This document shows, one piece after another, positions 16,082 through 25,097 of a DNA stretch of 62,360 bases; positions within the stretch are counted from its first letter, which is position 1, and every line of letters begins with the position of its first letter. Origin of the DNA: a bacterium (lineage in GTDB: Bacteria > Moduliflexota > Moduliflexia > Moduliflexales > JAUQPW01); assembly GCA_030550175.1 (NCBI GenBank), contig JAUQPW010000017.1, positions 1-62,360 of the forward strand, written 5' to 3'. The position numbers and the translations under genes are program-made. Under the pieces are notes generated by a model. That model ran no database searches. It had not been told where the DNA came from and saw nothing but the letters and a program-made list of their open reading frames with translations.

Positions 16082-16951
16082 TCAATTTGATTTCCTGGAA
16101 ATCCGCTCTGCAACGGCAAGTATCCGATACATGGATCGAATAACGGGTAGCTCGATCAATTCACCCTCTACAACCAGAAGGCCATCGGGGTTTTTGTTAA
16201 AGGCCTCAATGATTTTTCGAGCCCGGGCTATCATGGCTTCACTTGGAGAAAACGCTTCGTGGATAATATCCAGTTGTTTGGGGTGAATGGCAGCTTTACC
16301 GGTAAAACCAAGACTGGCACTGGCGGTAGCTTCCTGACGTAGACCGGCTTCATCTTCGAGGTTTAAATAAGGTACATCCAGAAGATCAATACCGGCACTT
16401 GCAGCAGCATGAACCATACGGGAGCGGGTGTAAAGCAGAGCTTCCCAGGTTTTTGAGCAACGTAAATCTGCCGACATGTCCACCGCACCGAGAATCAAGG
16501 AGTCAACACGAAGGGATGCCTGGGCAATTTCATGGACCCTCTTTAAACCTTGATTGGTTTCGATGATAATATGGAATCGGATATGCTTGTAAGGCCCACT
16601 CAATAGCTCTTCCAGAAGCTGAATTTCTTCTGCAGATTTGACCTTAGGAATCATGAGAGCGGGTGGGGGCATGTCACTTTCCATAATTGCCTGGATATCT
16701 TTTAGCCCATTGATAGTCCTGAGGCTATTGATCCGAACCAGTTGCTCAACATGGCTATGGGTTGGGTTCCGAAATAAAGGTAGGGTAAGAGCCCGGGCTT
16801 CTGCTTTTCGATCTAAAGCAACCGCATCTTCCAAATCCACACAAACCATATCTGCACCGGAATCCAGGGCCTTGGGAAAGCGATCCGGTCGGAGACCCGG
16901 AACAAATAATAGACTGCGCCGGGGTCGAATAGGACGCTCGCTGGTATTCAC
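16082..16951 (-). CDS. CitE-like HpcH/HpaI lyase
   Basis: The product (289 residues from GTG 16951) is a CitE-like member of the HpcH/HpaI superfamily: RRSLLFVPGLRPDRFPKALDSGADMVCVDLEDAV at the start with the acidic metal-binding VDLEDAV, LMIPKVKSAEE near residue 108 and IIETNQGL further on. The family cleaves or forms C-C bonds in malyl-CoA, citramalyl-CoA or citryl units with Mg2+. I chose GTG 16951 because AGGAGGTG lies six bases before it; the upstream ATG at 16987 has no such site. No CitF/CitD partners are near, so a malyl-CoA-type role is more likely than citrate lyase. Confidence 0.8.
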   Translation of the reverse strand: MNTSERPIRPRRSLLFVPGLRPDRFPKALDSGADMVCVDLEDAVALDRKAEARALTLPLFRNPTHSHVEQLVRINSLRTINGLKDIQAIMESDMPPPALMIPKVKSAEEIQLLEELLSGPYKHIRFHIIIETNQGLKRVHEIAQASLRVDSLILGAVDMSADLRCSKTWEALLYTRSRMVHAAASAGIDLLDVPYLNLEDEAGLRQEATASASLGFTGKAAIHPKQLDIIHEAFSPSEAMIARARKIIEAFNKNPDGLLVVEGELIELPVIRSMYRILAVAERISRKSN

Positions 16952-17287
16952 GTAACACCTCCTGATGTAGAAATTATAACTTTTCAAGTTAAGAAGGATA
17001 TTTTAGATTTGTTATGGCAAGCCCCAACAGGGGCGAAGCAATCCTTTCCTTTATAAGGAGGAAAATTACTTCCAGGTCTGGATATTCGTCGAGTTTGAAA
17101 GTGAGCGTTTTCAGGTTGAGAATGACACCATCATTGTAAGGGGCACGGTACACCATACCTGTGCTTAAATCTTCTGTGGATTTACAGAAAATAAACCCGT
17201 GAATACCCCTTCAAATTATAAGATAAAAAGACCTGAGTCAATATAATTTCCTTGATTGGTAACTATCCTTCGTTTATTCTGTGGAAC
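16952..17287. other. Intergenic region with a weak 55-codon minus frame
   Basis: Between the divergent CitE-like and amidohydrolase genes I see no firm gene. A minus-strand frame at 16989-17156 (MVYRAPYNDGVILNL at its start, 55 codons) lacks a ribosome binding site and a known family; it may be a relic. TTGATT at 17252 and TTATTC near 17274 could serve as promoter for the amidohydrolase. Confidence 0.3.
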
Positions 17288-18226
17288 ATGGTTGCAAGTC
17301 TTCGAGAAATTCCCATCATCGATTTTCATACCCATCTGGGAAATATTTTTCCTACGAAAACCCGAGTTAACCTGGAAGCCGAAACCGACTCCCCTCCCTC
17401 TTTAATGATAACCTCATCGGATATGATTAATCCCAAGGAACTGTTTTATCGAAATCGCCTCCAACCTTTTTCGTTTAACTACCTGAAGCACGGGCTCCGG
17501 GTCCTTTATCGGAAAAGAAAAATGATTCAAGGCGCCACAATTCCCAATTTACAACGGAGTATGAAGAAGTATGGGATTTATCGAAGTGTCGTTCTTCCCA
17601 TTGAATATGCCTCTGAAAAAGAGGAGATTCCGGTTCTGGAGTTGATCCGGATATGCAGGAAATATCGAGAAATAATCCCCTTCTGTTCGGTGGATCCCTT
17701 AGATCCAAAGGCGAAAGATCGTCTCAAATACTATCTGGCACAGGGAGCCCGGGGACTTAAACTGCATCCGAATTTACAAAATTTTAGGCCATCCGATACC
17801 ATCTGTTTGGAGATTTGTGAGGAAGCTTCTCGGTATTCTATACCTGTTATTTTTCATACCGGAACGAAGGGTACCGAATCCCATCCTGAATGGATTCCTT
17901 CTAACCTGGAAAACTTTGAAAGTCTCTTCCCTATGTTTCCCCGAACCATCTTTGTTTTAGGCCATATGGGAATTTCCCAGTACAGGCAGGCTATCCGATT
18001 GGCTCAACGGTATCAAAATATTTATCTGGAAATCAGTGGACAGCCCGCAGCCCATATCCGACAGGCGATTGAATCGGTAGGTGGTGATAAAATTTTATTC
18101 GGGAGCGACTGGCCCCTGTGGGATCCTACCCATCCTTTGAAGGCTGTTTGGGATGCAACCGGAGAGGATCCTACACTCAGAAAAAGGATTCTTTATGAAA
18201 ATGCACGGGAAATCTTAAAAATTTAA
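17288..18226 (+). CDS. Amidohydrolase-family TIM-barrel hydrolase
   Basis: The product (312 residues from ATG 17288) belongs to the amidohydrolase-2 group. It opens with the metal motif IIDFHTHLG, then has GLKLHPNLQNF near the middle, IFHTG and VLGHMG strand ends, and the closing LFGSDWPLWDP with the conserved Asp. Members hydrolyse or decarboxylate cyclic and aromatic substrates using Zn or a related metal; the substrate is not predictable. A longer reading from TTG 17252 is possible. Neither start has a clear ribosome binding site, and a promoter-like pair places the ATG close to the transcript start. Confidence 0.75.
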   Translation: MVASLREIPIIDFHTHLGNIFPTKTRVNLEAETDSPPSLMITSSDMINPKELFYRNRLQPFSFNYLKHGLRVLYRKRKMIQGATIPNLQRSMKKYGIYRSVVLPIEYASEKEEIPVLELIRICRKYREIIPFCSVDPLDPKAKDRLKYYLAQGARGLKLHPNLQNFRPSDTICLEICEEASRYSIPVIFHTGTKGTESHPEWIPSNLENFESLFPMFPRTIFVLGHMGISQYRQAIRLAQRYQNIYLEISGQPAAHIRQAIESVGGDKILFGSDWPLWDPTHPLKAVWDATGEDPTLRKRILYENAREILKI

Positions 18227-18457
18227 AATTTTTTGTTGCCAGGTCAGCGCTCCTACTTCATACTTGGGGTCACTTAGCCTCAAAACCCTTCAAGCCCGAA
18301 AAATGGGAAAAAATAAACGCATACCAGTTCTGGGAGCTTTAATATTCCTTGGGAATGTCTTATTCAAAGCCTTCCCTCCCCTCTAGTTCCTCTTCAGTAA
18401 TATGAAGAAAGGGTTAGAGGAAAGGGTGGGTCATATGAGAATGAGTAGAAAGATTTT

Positions 18458-19216
18458 ATGAAAAAAATTTTATTTTTATTCTTTAGCCTGTTCTGGATGT
18501 TGTCGTTCTCCGATGCCTGGACAGATCTCCCGGGAAGTATCGAAGTTTGGTTTACAACCGATGATGAGGTGAAAATTTCGGCTTCCTGGATCGTTCCTGC
18601 CGGGGAAAGGAAAGGAAAAAAAATACCCATTATTTTAGTCCATCATTTCGGTGGAAGTCGCGTCCAATGGGATGCTTTCACACCGGCCTTATTGGAGAAA
18701 GGATACGCTGTTCTGGCCGTTGATTTGCGAGGTCATGGAAAGAGTACCTCAAAGGGAAAAACGGTCCTGAATGCAAAGGCGCCTGATTTTCTACAACAGG
18801 AAGACGGAAATATGATATTGGATATCAAGGCAGCCATTAAATGGTTGAAAACGCAACCTCAGATCGAAGGTAAGAAAATAGGAATTATCGGCGGGGATTT
18901 AGGAGCCAATGTAGCCTTTGTAAGTGCAGGGACTTTTAAAGAGATCCGTGCTGCAGTTGCTTTATCCCCTGGGATTGACAGGCTCATCGGCGTTGAAGTT
19001 AAAAAATTTAACCCTAGATCCATTCTGTTTATGGCCACACTGGGAGATGGTCAAGGAGCCAGTTCTGTCGCTGCCGAAGGCCTTGCCAATATGACGGAAG
19101 ATCCCAAGGAGACCAAAATCTATCGGGGGAAAGCCCATGGAATTGCTATCTTGTATGGGAATCCGGAGGCTCAAGAGGACATTTTTGCCTGGTTGGAGCA
19201 AAGACTTGGGCCGTAG
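18458..19216 (+). CDS. Exported alpha/beta hydrolase with Asp at the nucleophile position
   Basis: The 252-residue protein has a signal peptide (KKILFLFFSLFWMLSFSDA) and an alpha/beta-hydrolase fold: IILVHHFGGSRVQWD near 58, VDLRGHGKST near 88, and the elbow IIGGDLGANVA at 143-153. The elbow residue is Asp147 where relatives of the dienelactone hydrolase type have Ser or Cys. The candidate catalytic His is H227 in GKAHGIAIL. It should act in the periplasm; substrate and even activity are open. It is followed by the acetyltransferase-like gene on the same strand. Confidence 0.7.
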   Translation: MKKILFLFFSLFWMLSFSDAWTDLPGSIEVWFTTDDEVKISASWIVPAGERKGKKIPIILVHHFGGSRVQWDAFTPALLEKGYAVLAVDLRGHGKSTSKGKTVLNAKAPDFLQQEDGNMILDIKAAIKWLKTQPQIEGKKIGIIGGDLGANVAFVSAGTFKEIRAAVALSPGIDRLIGVEVKKFNPRSILFMATLGDGQGASSVAAEGLANMTEDPKETKIYRGKAHGIAILYGNPEAQEDIFAWLEQRLGP

Positions 19217-19286
19217 AATCGGTCAGAGCCTGTCTTCCCTTGACAGATTAGCCCTGCCTTTTTAAGATTAAATAAAGGAGAGTGTG

Positions 19287-20117
19287 ATGTCTTACCAATC
19301 TGTAACTCAACGATTCTTAACCCATTTTGATCTGAGATCAAGTCGGCCGGATCTGGGGTATTTGTCCCAATTGGTCTATGCATTTGCTCAGCTTCCCTAT
19401 GAAAATCTGACGAAGATCCTTAAAAACTATCGCACAGGAGATCCTACAAGTAAACTCCGGATGCCCGATGAGGTTATTGAAGATCATATCCGGTATGGAA
19501 CGGGAGGTACTTGTTTTTCTTTGACCTTTACCCTCTGGCAAATCCTCGAAGGATGTGGGTTTGATTGCTATCCGGTCATGGCAGATCGAAGCTACGGGCC
19601 AGATACCCACTGTGCCTTAATTGTTCTTCTCCAAAAGCAAAAATTTCTCGTGGATCCGGGTTTTCTACTTTCCAGACCTCTTCCTCTGACCCATGAACCT
19701 GTGGCCGTACATAAATTTCCTATGAACTTTATTCAGCTCGAGAGACTCGAATCAGGGAACTTGATGGGTACCGTCTCCGGTTATCGGGTTTATACTTTGA
19801 ACAGGTCGGGGAAAAAGTGGCGTTATACCCTCAAAGATCGACCGGTAAGTGTAGAAGAGTTTCGAGAACACTGGCTCAAGTCCTTTTCCTGGAATATGAT
19901 GAATTCATTACTCGTGACCCGGGTAACCCATGAAACTCAGCTTTACCTGCGAGATAATTATTTACAAGTAACCTCGGAGGGTCAGCGTAATCAGCAGAAG
20001 ATTCGAGGAGATTATGCTCGGGTTATCTCTGAAATTTTTGGGATCCCGGAAGAGATTATTCTAGAAGCCCAGCAGATCGTTAAACAACAAAAATTATCCG
20101 TTGTTTGTAGTCCGTAA
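19287..20117 (+). CDS. Arylamine N-acetyltransferase-like protein
   Basis: The product (276 residues from ATG 19287) has the NAT signature: LPYENLTK, then RYGTGGTCFSLT with the candidate catalytic Cys (C76), DTHCALIV with His (H108) and FLVDPGF with Asp (D123). Arylamine N-acetyltransferases pass an acyl group from acyl-CoA to amines; related proteins act in amide formation in biosynthesis. AAGGAG lies six bases before the ATG, so the GTG three bases upstream is less likely. The C-terminal half is poorly conserved. Confidence 0.75.
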   Translation: MSYQSVTQRFLTHFDLRSSRPDLGYLSQLVYAFAQLPYENLTKILKNYRTGDPTSKLRMPDEVIEDHIRYGTGGTCFSLTFTLWQILEGCGFDCYPVMADRSYGPDTHCALIVLLQKQKFLVDPGFLLSRPLPLTHEPVAVHKFPMNFIQLERLESGNLMGTVSGYRVYTLNRSGKKWRYTLKDRPVSVEEFREHWLKSFSWNMMNSLLVTRVTHETQLYLRDNYLQVTSEGQRNQQKIRGDYARVISEIFGIPEEIILEAQQIVKQQKLSVVCSP

Positions 20118-20283
20118 CTCTTTATGGCTCATAAAGAACTTAGATTCCGGCCTCTAACCCCTCTTCACCCCTTACCTTCTCCTTTTTCCCACAGCCTGGA
20201 AGAGGGATCGGAGTGGAGGTAAACACTTAGAGTTTTTAAACCTATCTCTACCCTGACGGACACGGACAACTTCACTAAAAATT

Positions 20284-20829
20284 ATGGCAACCGTACAACC
20301 TCCCCATCCGGTCAAGCTTTTTGTCGCAATCCTCACCGGGCAGCCTGCGCTGGTTCAGACGATCTCCTCGATTCTTCAAACTCAATACGGTCCCCTTGAC
20401 TTTTCCAGTCCAGGCGTACCCTTTACCGTAACAGATTACTACGAAGCCGAAATGGGAACCGGCCTTCAGCGATTTTTCCTTTCTTTCTCCAGGCTTGTTT
20501 CTCCCGATCGTATCGTAGAGGTTAAACATTTTACCACCCAGGTTGAAGACCAATTTCGACACGAGGGGAAACGATTAATTAACCTCGATCCGGGTTATTT
20601 GGATTACCATAAGGTGGTTCTGGCTTCATGGAAATTCGGTGGTCAGAAAATTTACTTGTCCAACGGGGTTTATGCAGATATCACCCTGTACTATTACAAA
20701 GGGCAATTTCTTTCCTTTGAGTGGAGCTTTCCGGATTTTAAACTCGGGCTTTATGATCATTTTCTCATTAAAATGAGAGATCTCTACAAGCGAGAGCGAC
20801 TGGTTGTGGAGAGGTTTTCCGAATTTTGA
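20284..20829 (+). CDS. DUF4416 family protein
   Basis: The 181-residue protein matches DUF4416 in layout: HPVKLFVAILTG at the start, DFTVTDYYEAEMG-like stretch near 45 (TVTDYYEAEMG), the NLDPGYLD motif near residue 100 and SFEWSFPDFK near the end. The function of the family is unknown. It is convergent with the next gene and stands 166 bases after the acetyltransferase-like gene. No Shine-Dalgarno sequence precedes the ATG. Confidence 0.75.
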   Translation: MATVQPPHPVKLFVAILTGQPALVQTISSILQTQYGPLDFSSPGVPFTVTDYYEAEMGTGLQRFFLSFSRLVSPDRIVEVKHFTTQVEDQFRHEGKRLINLDPGYLDYHKVVLASWKFGGQKIYLSNGVYADITLYYYKGQFLSFEWSFPDFKLGLYDHFLIKMRDLYKRERLVVERFSEF

Positions 20830-20846
20830 TGACAAGTCCAGTGGTC

Positions 20847-21578
20847 TTACCTTTTAGATTGTACAACCCCGGCCAGAATTTCCTTCCAGACTTCTCCACT
20901 CAGATCAATTCCGCTCAGAATCATAACGGTATCTTCGGTTGAAATTCGAACAATGGAATTCGTATAGGTGGTCTTCCCATCTTCTGAGAAAACATCCTCG
21001 GATTGGATAAATTGCTCGTAAAAGAGACCTTCTCTTAATGATTCTTGTTTGATCCGCTCAGGTACCTTATCAAAGCGGAAGGCCATAAGCTCAATATATT
21101 TATCACTTAAGCGTTGAACCACACTTTTTCCAGATGGGGAGAAGCGGATACGTAATACGTAGAGTTGGGGAATGAGCTTGGGGGTCTTCCGCCCGAGAAA
21201 TAAATCTCCTTCATTGAAACCTATCGTTATTTCATGGCCGTAGCGCTTTCCTTGAATTTCCAGAATATATCCGAGATATTCCTCGGATTTCATCCCTCCA
21301 AACATCTCCAAATAGAGTTCTATACATTTAAACTCTTTGGGATTTTCAACGGTTGCATATAAAACTTCTTCCCGTCGGATGGCCGTATCACAACGGACTT
21401 TCCGTATCGACTCGCTTAATCCATCCAAGGTTTTGGGCAGGGAAGTTATCAGATCCCCAGAAGAGATTTCCGGATAGGTGAAAAATGGATTAAGAAAAAC
21501 CAGACTTCCTGCGAGGAATAGGAAAATCCATGATTTAAACATAAGGTTAATCGACTTAGAGGGTCCTTCAAAATGCAT
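20847..21578 (-). CDS. Exported protein of unknown function
   Basis: I do not recognise this protein. It has a signal peptide that fits best if translation starts at the internal ATG (FKSWIFLFLAGSLVFL, near 21542) rather than at 21578. The mature part is about 210 residues, mixed alpha/beta, with two Cys (near residues 62 and 83 of the long form) and no metal motif I can see. It would act outside the cytoplasm. It is convergent with the DUF4416 gene and stands alone. Confidence 0.5.
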   Translation of the reverse strand: MHFEGPSKSINLMFKSWIFLFLAGSLVFLNPFFTYPEISSGDLITSLPKTLDGLSESIRKVRCDTAIRREEVLYATVENPKEFKCIELYLEMFGGMKSEEYLGYILEIQGKRYGHEITIGFNEGDLFLGRKTPKLIPQLYVLRIRFSPSGKSVVQRLSDKYIELMAFRFDKVPERIKQESLREGLFYEQFIQSEDVFSEDGKTTYTNSIVRISTEDTVMILSGIDLSGEVWKEILAGVVQSKR

Positions 21579-21968
21579 AAACCCGATGAGGCTTTGAAAA
21601 TCTCAACCTCTGTCAGGTTTAAAATAGTTCCTCGGTAAGAAGTTTACCAAATTTCATATCCGTGTCAAGGAAGATTGTTCCTTGAATTTCTTCCATAAAT
21701 TGGAGTTTTAGTCCCGGCGGGGTGGCTACAAATCCCTTCCGCTATTCCCTCTGAGTCCTTCCACCACCCTATTCCAAAACCGGAAGAAACTCTGGGGACT
21801 CAAAAGACGAAAGGATCGCCTGAGGGAAAATCCGGGAGAAAAAGGGATTTTTCTTGACGTGAGGGCCTATTTTATAGTAAACTTACAGGTAGTTTTATGG
21901 ATTTATCTTCTATTTTTTTACTGACGGTCTGATCCTGTTTTGGATTTGGACCCTTGACTCGTGATAGA
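21579..21968. other. Intergenic region upstream of the dehydratase gene
   Basis: The 390-base gap lies between divergent genes and holds at least one promoter (see 21854). I see no gene and no strong hairpin. Confidence 0.4.
21854..21883 (+). promoter_or_regulatory. Candidate promoter for the dehydratase gene
   Basis: TTGACG at 21854-21859 and TAAACT at 21878-21883 are 18 bases apart, with the TTCTTGAC context seen at other promoters in this window. The start codon is about 85 bases downstream. Confidence 0.4.
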
Positions 21969-22919
21969 ATGACTCATCCAACTTTAATCGAAATTCAGCA
22001 GGCCGCCGAACGTATTAAGCCTTACATACATCGAACTCCGGTGTTTACTTCTTCTAGCCTGAATCATATGGTCCAGGCAGATCTGTTTTTCAAATGTGAA
22101 AATTTCCAAAAGGTAGGGGCTTTCAAATTTCGAGGGGCCTGTAATGCCGTCTTTTCTTTATCTGAAAGTGAAGCACGTCGGGGGGTTGCCACCCACTCTT
22201 CGGGTAACCATGCAGCTGCGCTTGCACTGGCAGCTCAAAGGCGTGGAATCCCTGCCTTTATCGTGATGCCGAAGACAGCTCCTGAGGTTAAAAAAGCCGC
22301 CGTGGCAGGTTATGGAGGGAAAATTGTTTTCTGTGAACCGACTCTGGCCGCCCGGGAAGCTACCCTGGCTAAGATTGTTGAAGAAACAGGTGCGACCTTT
22401 ATACATCCGTATAATGATCCCCGGGTTATAGCCGGTCAAGGAACAGCCACACTGGAGCTATTGGCTGAAGTCCCAGAACTGGACATTATCATGACTCCCG
22501 TAGGAGGTGGAGGACTTTTAAGCGGAACGGCCATTGTCGCATCTGAGCTTTCTCCAACTACTCAAGTCATAGGTACCGAGCCGGAAGGTGCAGACGATGC
22601 TTACCGATCCCTCCAGGAAGGCCGAATTGTTCCTTCGATCCAACCCCATACCATAGCCGATGGTTTACTTACCTCCCTGGGTGATCTGACTTTCGCTATC
22701 CTCCAGAAATACGTCCAAAAAATTGTAACGGTCAGTGAAAAGGCTATTATCACGGGTATGCGACATGTCTGGGAACGTATGAAGATCATCATTGAACCTT
22801 CTGCGGCAGTCCCCGTAGGGGCCCTGTTTGAAAGAAAAATAGACTTTACCGGCAAACGGATCGGAATCATTTTATCGGGGGGAAACGTGGATCTGGATCG
22901 ATTACCCTGGAGATCCTGA
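21969..22919 (+). CDS. PLP-dependent threonine/serine dehydratase-like enzyme
   Basis: The product (316 residues from ATG 21969) is a fold-type II PLP enzyme. The Schiff-base Lys lies in VGAFKFRGA, the phosphate/substrate loop is SSGNHAAALA and the PLP phosphate cup is VGGGGLLSG. It matches catabolic threonine dehydratase and serine racemase in length, with no C-terminal regulatory ACT domain. The reaction is deamination of threonine or serine to the 2-oxo acid, or racemisation. A longer reading from TTG 21954 is possible; no ribosome binding site is visible for either. Confidence 0.85.
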   Translation: MTHPTLIEIQQAAERIKPYIHRTPVFTSSSLNHMVQADLFFKCENFQKVGAFKFRGACNAVFSLSESEARRGVATHSSGNHAAALALAAQRRGIPAFIVMPKTAPEVKKAAVAGYGGKIVFCEPTLAAREATLAKIVEETGATFIHPYNDPRVIAGQGTATLELLAEVPELDIIMTPVGGGGLLSGTAIVASELSPTTQVIGTEPEGADDAYRSLQEGRIVPSIQPHTIADGLLTSLGDLTFAILQKYVQKIVTVSEKAIITGMRHVWERMKIIIEPSAAVPVGALFERKIDFTGKRIGIILSGGNVDLDRLPWRS

Positions 22920-23011
22920 CAAAACATAGGACGAATAATAAAACCAAGGATGCCTCTCCCACGCTGTAGAAGAGAGGAGCCGACAAATCTCCAGATCAAC
23001 TCCCCAAACGC

Positions 23012-23082
23012 CCCCTCTCCCGAAGCTTCGGGAGAGGGGCCAGGGGTGAGGGCCGCTTACAAGTTAAGCAAAGCCAGGTAAA
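23012..23082 (-). repeat. Dispersed 71-bp repeat, copy 2
   Basis: This is the inverted copy of 15825-15895, with the same 28-bp palindrome at its end and about ten scattered differences in the flank. It stands between the dehydratase and DUF1330 genes. Confidence 0.75.
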
Positions 23083-23148
23083 CAGGGTATGAAAGATATA
23101 ACCTTTGTATTTTTGTAATCGGACAGGATAACCCACAAGGAGGTTAAA

Positions 23149-23436
23149 ATGGCAGCCTATATAATTGCACAAATCCATATTACCGATCCCGTATTGTACG
23201 AAGAATACCGAAAACTCGTTCCACCAACCCTCGAAAAATATGGAGGTAGATTTATAGTACGCGGGGGTAAAATCGAAACCCTGGAGGGGGATTGGCAACC
23301 CAAGCGTCTGGTTGTGGTAGAATTTGAAAGTGTGGAGCGGGCTAAACAGTGGTATAACTCGCCCGAGTATACTAAAGCCAGGGAGATCCGTCAAAAGGCC
23401 TCAACAGGTAGTGTGATTCTCGTTGAAGGTGTTTAA
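23149..23436 (+). CDS. DUF1330 family protein
   Basis: The 95-residue protein is a small ferredoxin-like-fold protein of the DUF1330 family: MAAYIIAQIHITDPVLYEEY, FIVRGGKIETLEGDW, RLVVVEFESVERAKQWYNS and ILVEGV. Relatives are dimeric alpha/beta-barrel proteins without a settled function. The length is normal. It has a strong AAGGAGG site and stands alone. Confidence 0.85.
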   Translation: MAAYIIAQIHITDPVLYEEYRKLVPPTLEKYGGRFIVRGGKIETLEGDWQPKRLVVVEFESVERAKQWYNSPEYTKAREIRQKASTGSVILVEGV

Positions 23437-23633
23437 AACTCCGGTCGGGGAGAGAATCTTTTGTTTGAAGATAGAGCGGGGTAAACTTAAAACCATTCTG
23501 CTTTTTCCTTGCTTTTGAATATATTTTCTTTTATCCTGATTCTATAAATCACGTAAAGGATGTCGAAGTCAAATTACAAATACCTTTAACTCCTTTGTTG
23601 GTTCTTTAGCCGGATAAGTTATTTGAAAAGTAA

Positions 23634-25097
23634 GTGGAAAAGAAACTGATCGAACTATTTCAGTCCTATTTCAAAGAGATGGTCCGGATCATTACCCCGC
23701 TCAAGGCGCACGGTTCGGATCGAAAAATTTACCGATTAGCCGGGGTGACCCATTCTGCTATCGGGGTTGCTAACGCCGACCGGGCCGAGAATATCGCTTT
23801 TCTGGAATTCTCCCGGCATTTTAAGAAAATAGGCTTACCGGTTCCTGAAATCTATATAGAAGATCTAGACCATGGGGTTTATCTGGAAGAAGACCTGGGT
23901 GATTTAACGCTCTTCGACGCATTGGCCCGGGCCCGAAAAGGACCGGATGATTTCCCTGTTGAAATCGAAGCAATTTATAAAAAAGTTGTTCAAATTCTAC
24001 CTAAATTTCAAATCGAAGGAGGAAAAGATCTTAACTACGAAGTCTGTTACCCTCGATCTACCTATGATCGCCAGTCCGTGATTTGGGACCTCAACTACTT
24101 CAAGTATCATTTCTTGAAACTGGCAGGGATTCCCTTTAATGAACAAAAGCTTGAAGACGACTTCCAAAAGCTGGCCGATTTCCTTATGGAAGTCGAGGGT
24201 CCCTATTTCCTATACCGGGATTTTCAATCTAGAAATATCCTGCTAAGAACTGGAACGTCGGGCCCAAAAGACCATTCAGACCTCCCCTACGAGCCATTTT
24301 TCATCGATTACCAGGGTGGACGCCGGGGAGCCTTGCAATATGACATCGCCTCACTCCTGAATCAGGCCAGGGCTCAAATCCCTGAGGAGGTACGTCAACG
24401 ACTACTCGCGGAATATCTAAATGCCCTGGGGAGCTATATCCCCGTGGATCGTGATGCCTTCATCCGATACTATCACGGTTTTGTTTTAATCAGAATGATG
24501 CAAACCCTGGGGGCTTATGGGTTTCGAGGACTCTACCAGCGAAAACCCAAGTTTCTCCTGAGTATCCCGGAGGCTGTACGAAATCTTAAATATTTCCTCC
24601 ACACTCACCAACTCCCGATTGATTTGCCAGAATTAACAACGGTTCTTCATTCTATCGTTTCTACCCTGGATAAAGACAAAAAGAATCCTTCGGAAAACAG
24701 GCTAACCGTTCGGATTTTTAGCTTCTCGTACCTATCTTCCGGTATTCCCCTGGATGAAACGGGAACCGGTGGAGGGTTTGTCTTTGATTGCCGGTATCTT
24801 CCAAATCCCGGGCGTGAAGCAGCTTATCAACAAAAGACCGGTCGAGATGCCGAAGTTATCGCTTATTTGAAGAATATTCCGGCAGTAGAGGAGTTTCTGA
24901 AACACTGTTTCGCTCTGGTAGACGCCGCTGTGGAAACTTTCATCTCCCGAAATTTCGCCAGTTTGACGGTTTGCTTCGGATGTACAGGGGGGCAGCATCG
25001 TTCCGTGTACTCCGCCGAATGCCTGGCTAAACACTTAAAGGAAAAATACGATATAAATGTGGAGCTACGGCATCGAGAGTTGGAAAAAATCGGATGA
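23634..25097 (+). CDS. Sugar-kinase-like phosphotransferase fused to a RapZ C-terminal domain
   Basis: The 487-residue protein joins two domains. Residues about 1-340 are an aminoglycoside-phosphotransferase-like kinase: the catalytic loop is LYRDFQSRNILL and the metal motif FIDYQGGRRGALQYDIASL, as in AmgK-type cell-wall-sugar kinases. Residues about 355-487 match the RapZ C-terminal domain: GGGFVFDCRYLPNP and CFGCTGGQHRSVYSAE (C450, H455, R456). In enterobacteria that domain senses glucosamine-6-phosphate. The fusion suggests a kinase tied to amino-sugar sensing or metabolism, which is inference. The start is GTG 23634. It overlaps the ABC ATPase gene by ATGA and so leads that operon. Confidence 0.8.
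   Translation: MEKKLIELFQSYFKEMVRIITPLKAHGSDRKIYRLAGVTHSAIGVANADRAENIAFLEFSRHFKKIGLPVPEIYIEDLDHGVYLEEDLGDLTLFDALARARKGPDDFPVEIEAIYKKVVQILPKFQIEGGKDLNYEVCYPRSTYDRQSVIWDLNYFKYHFLKLAGIPFNEQKLEDDFQKLADFLMEVEGPYFLYRDFQSRNILLRTGTSGPKDHSDLPYEPFFIDYQGGRRGALQYDIASLLNQARAQIPEEVRQRLLAEYLNALGSYIPVDRDAFIRYYHGFVLIRMMQTLGAYGFRGLYQRKPKFLLSIPEAVRNLKYFLHTHQLPIDLPELTTVLHSIVSTLDKDKKNPSENRLTVRIFSFSYLSSGIPLDETGTGGGFVFDCRYLPNPGREAAYQQKTGRDAEVIAYLKNIPAVEEFLKHCFALVDAAVETFISRNFASLTVCFGCTGGQHRSVYSAECLAKHLKEKYDINVELRHRELEKIG

Noticed and set aside
16989..17156. A 55-codon minus-strand frame
   Set aside because: Its sequence looks somewhat protein-like, but without a ribosome binding site or known family I cannot call it a gene; it is described in the intergenic entry.
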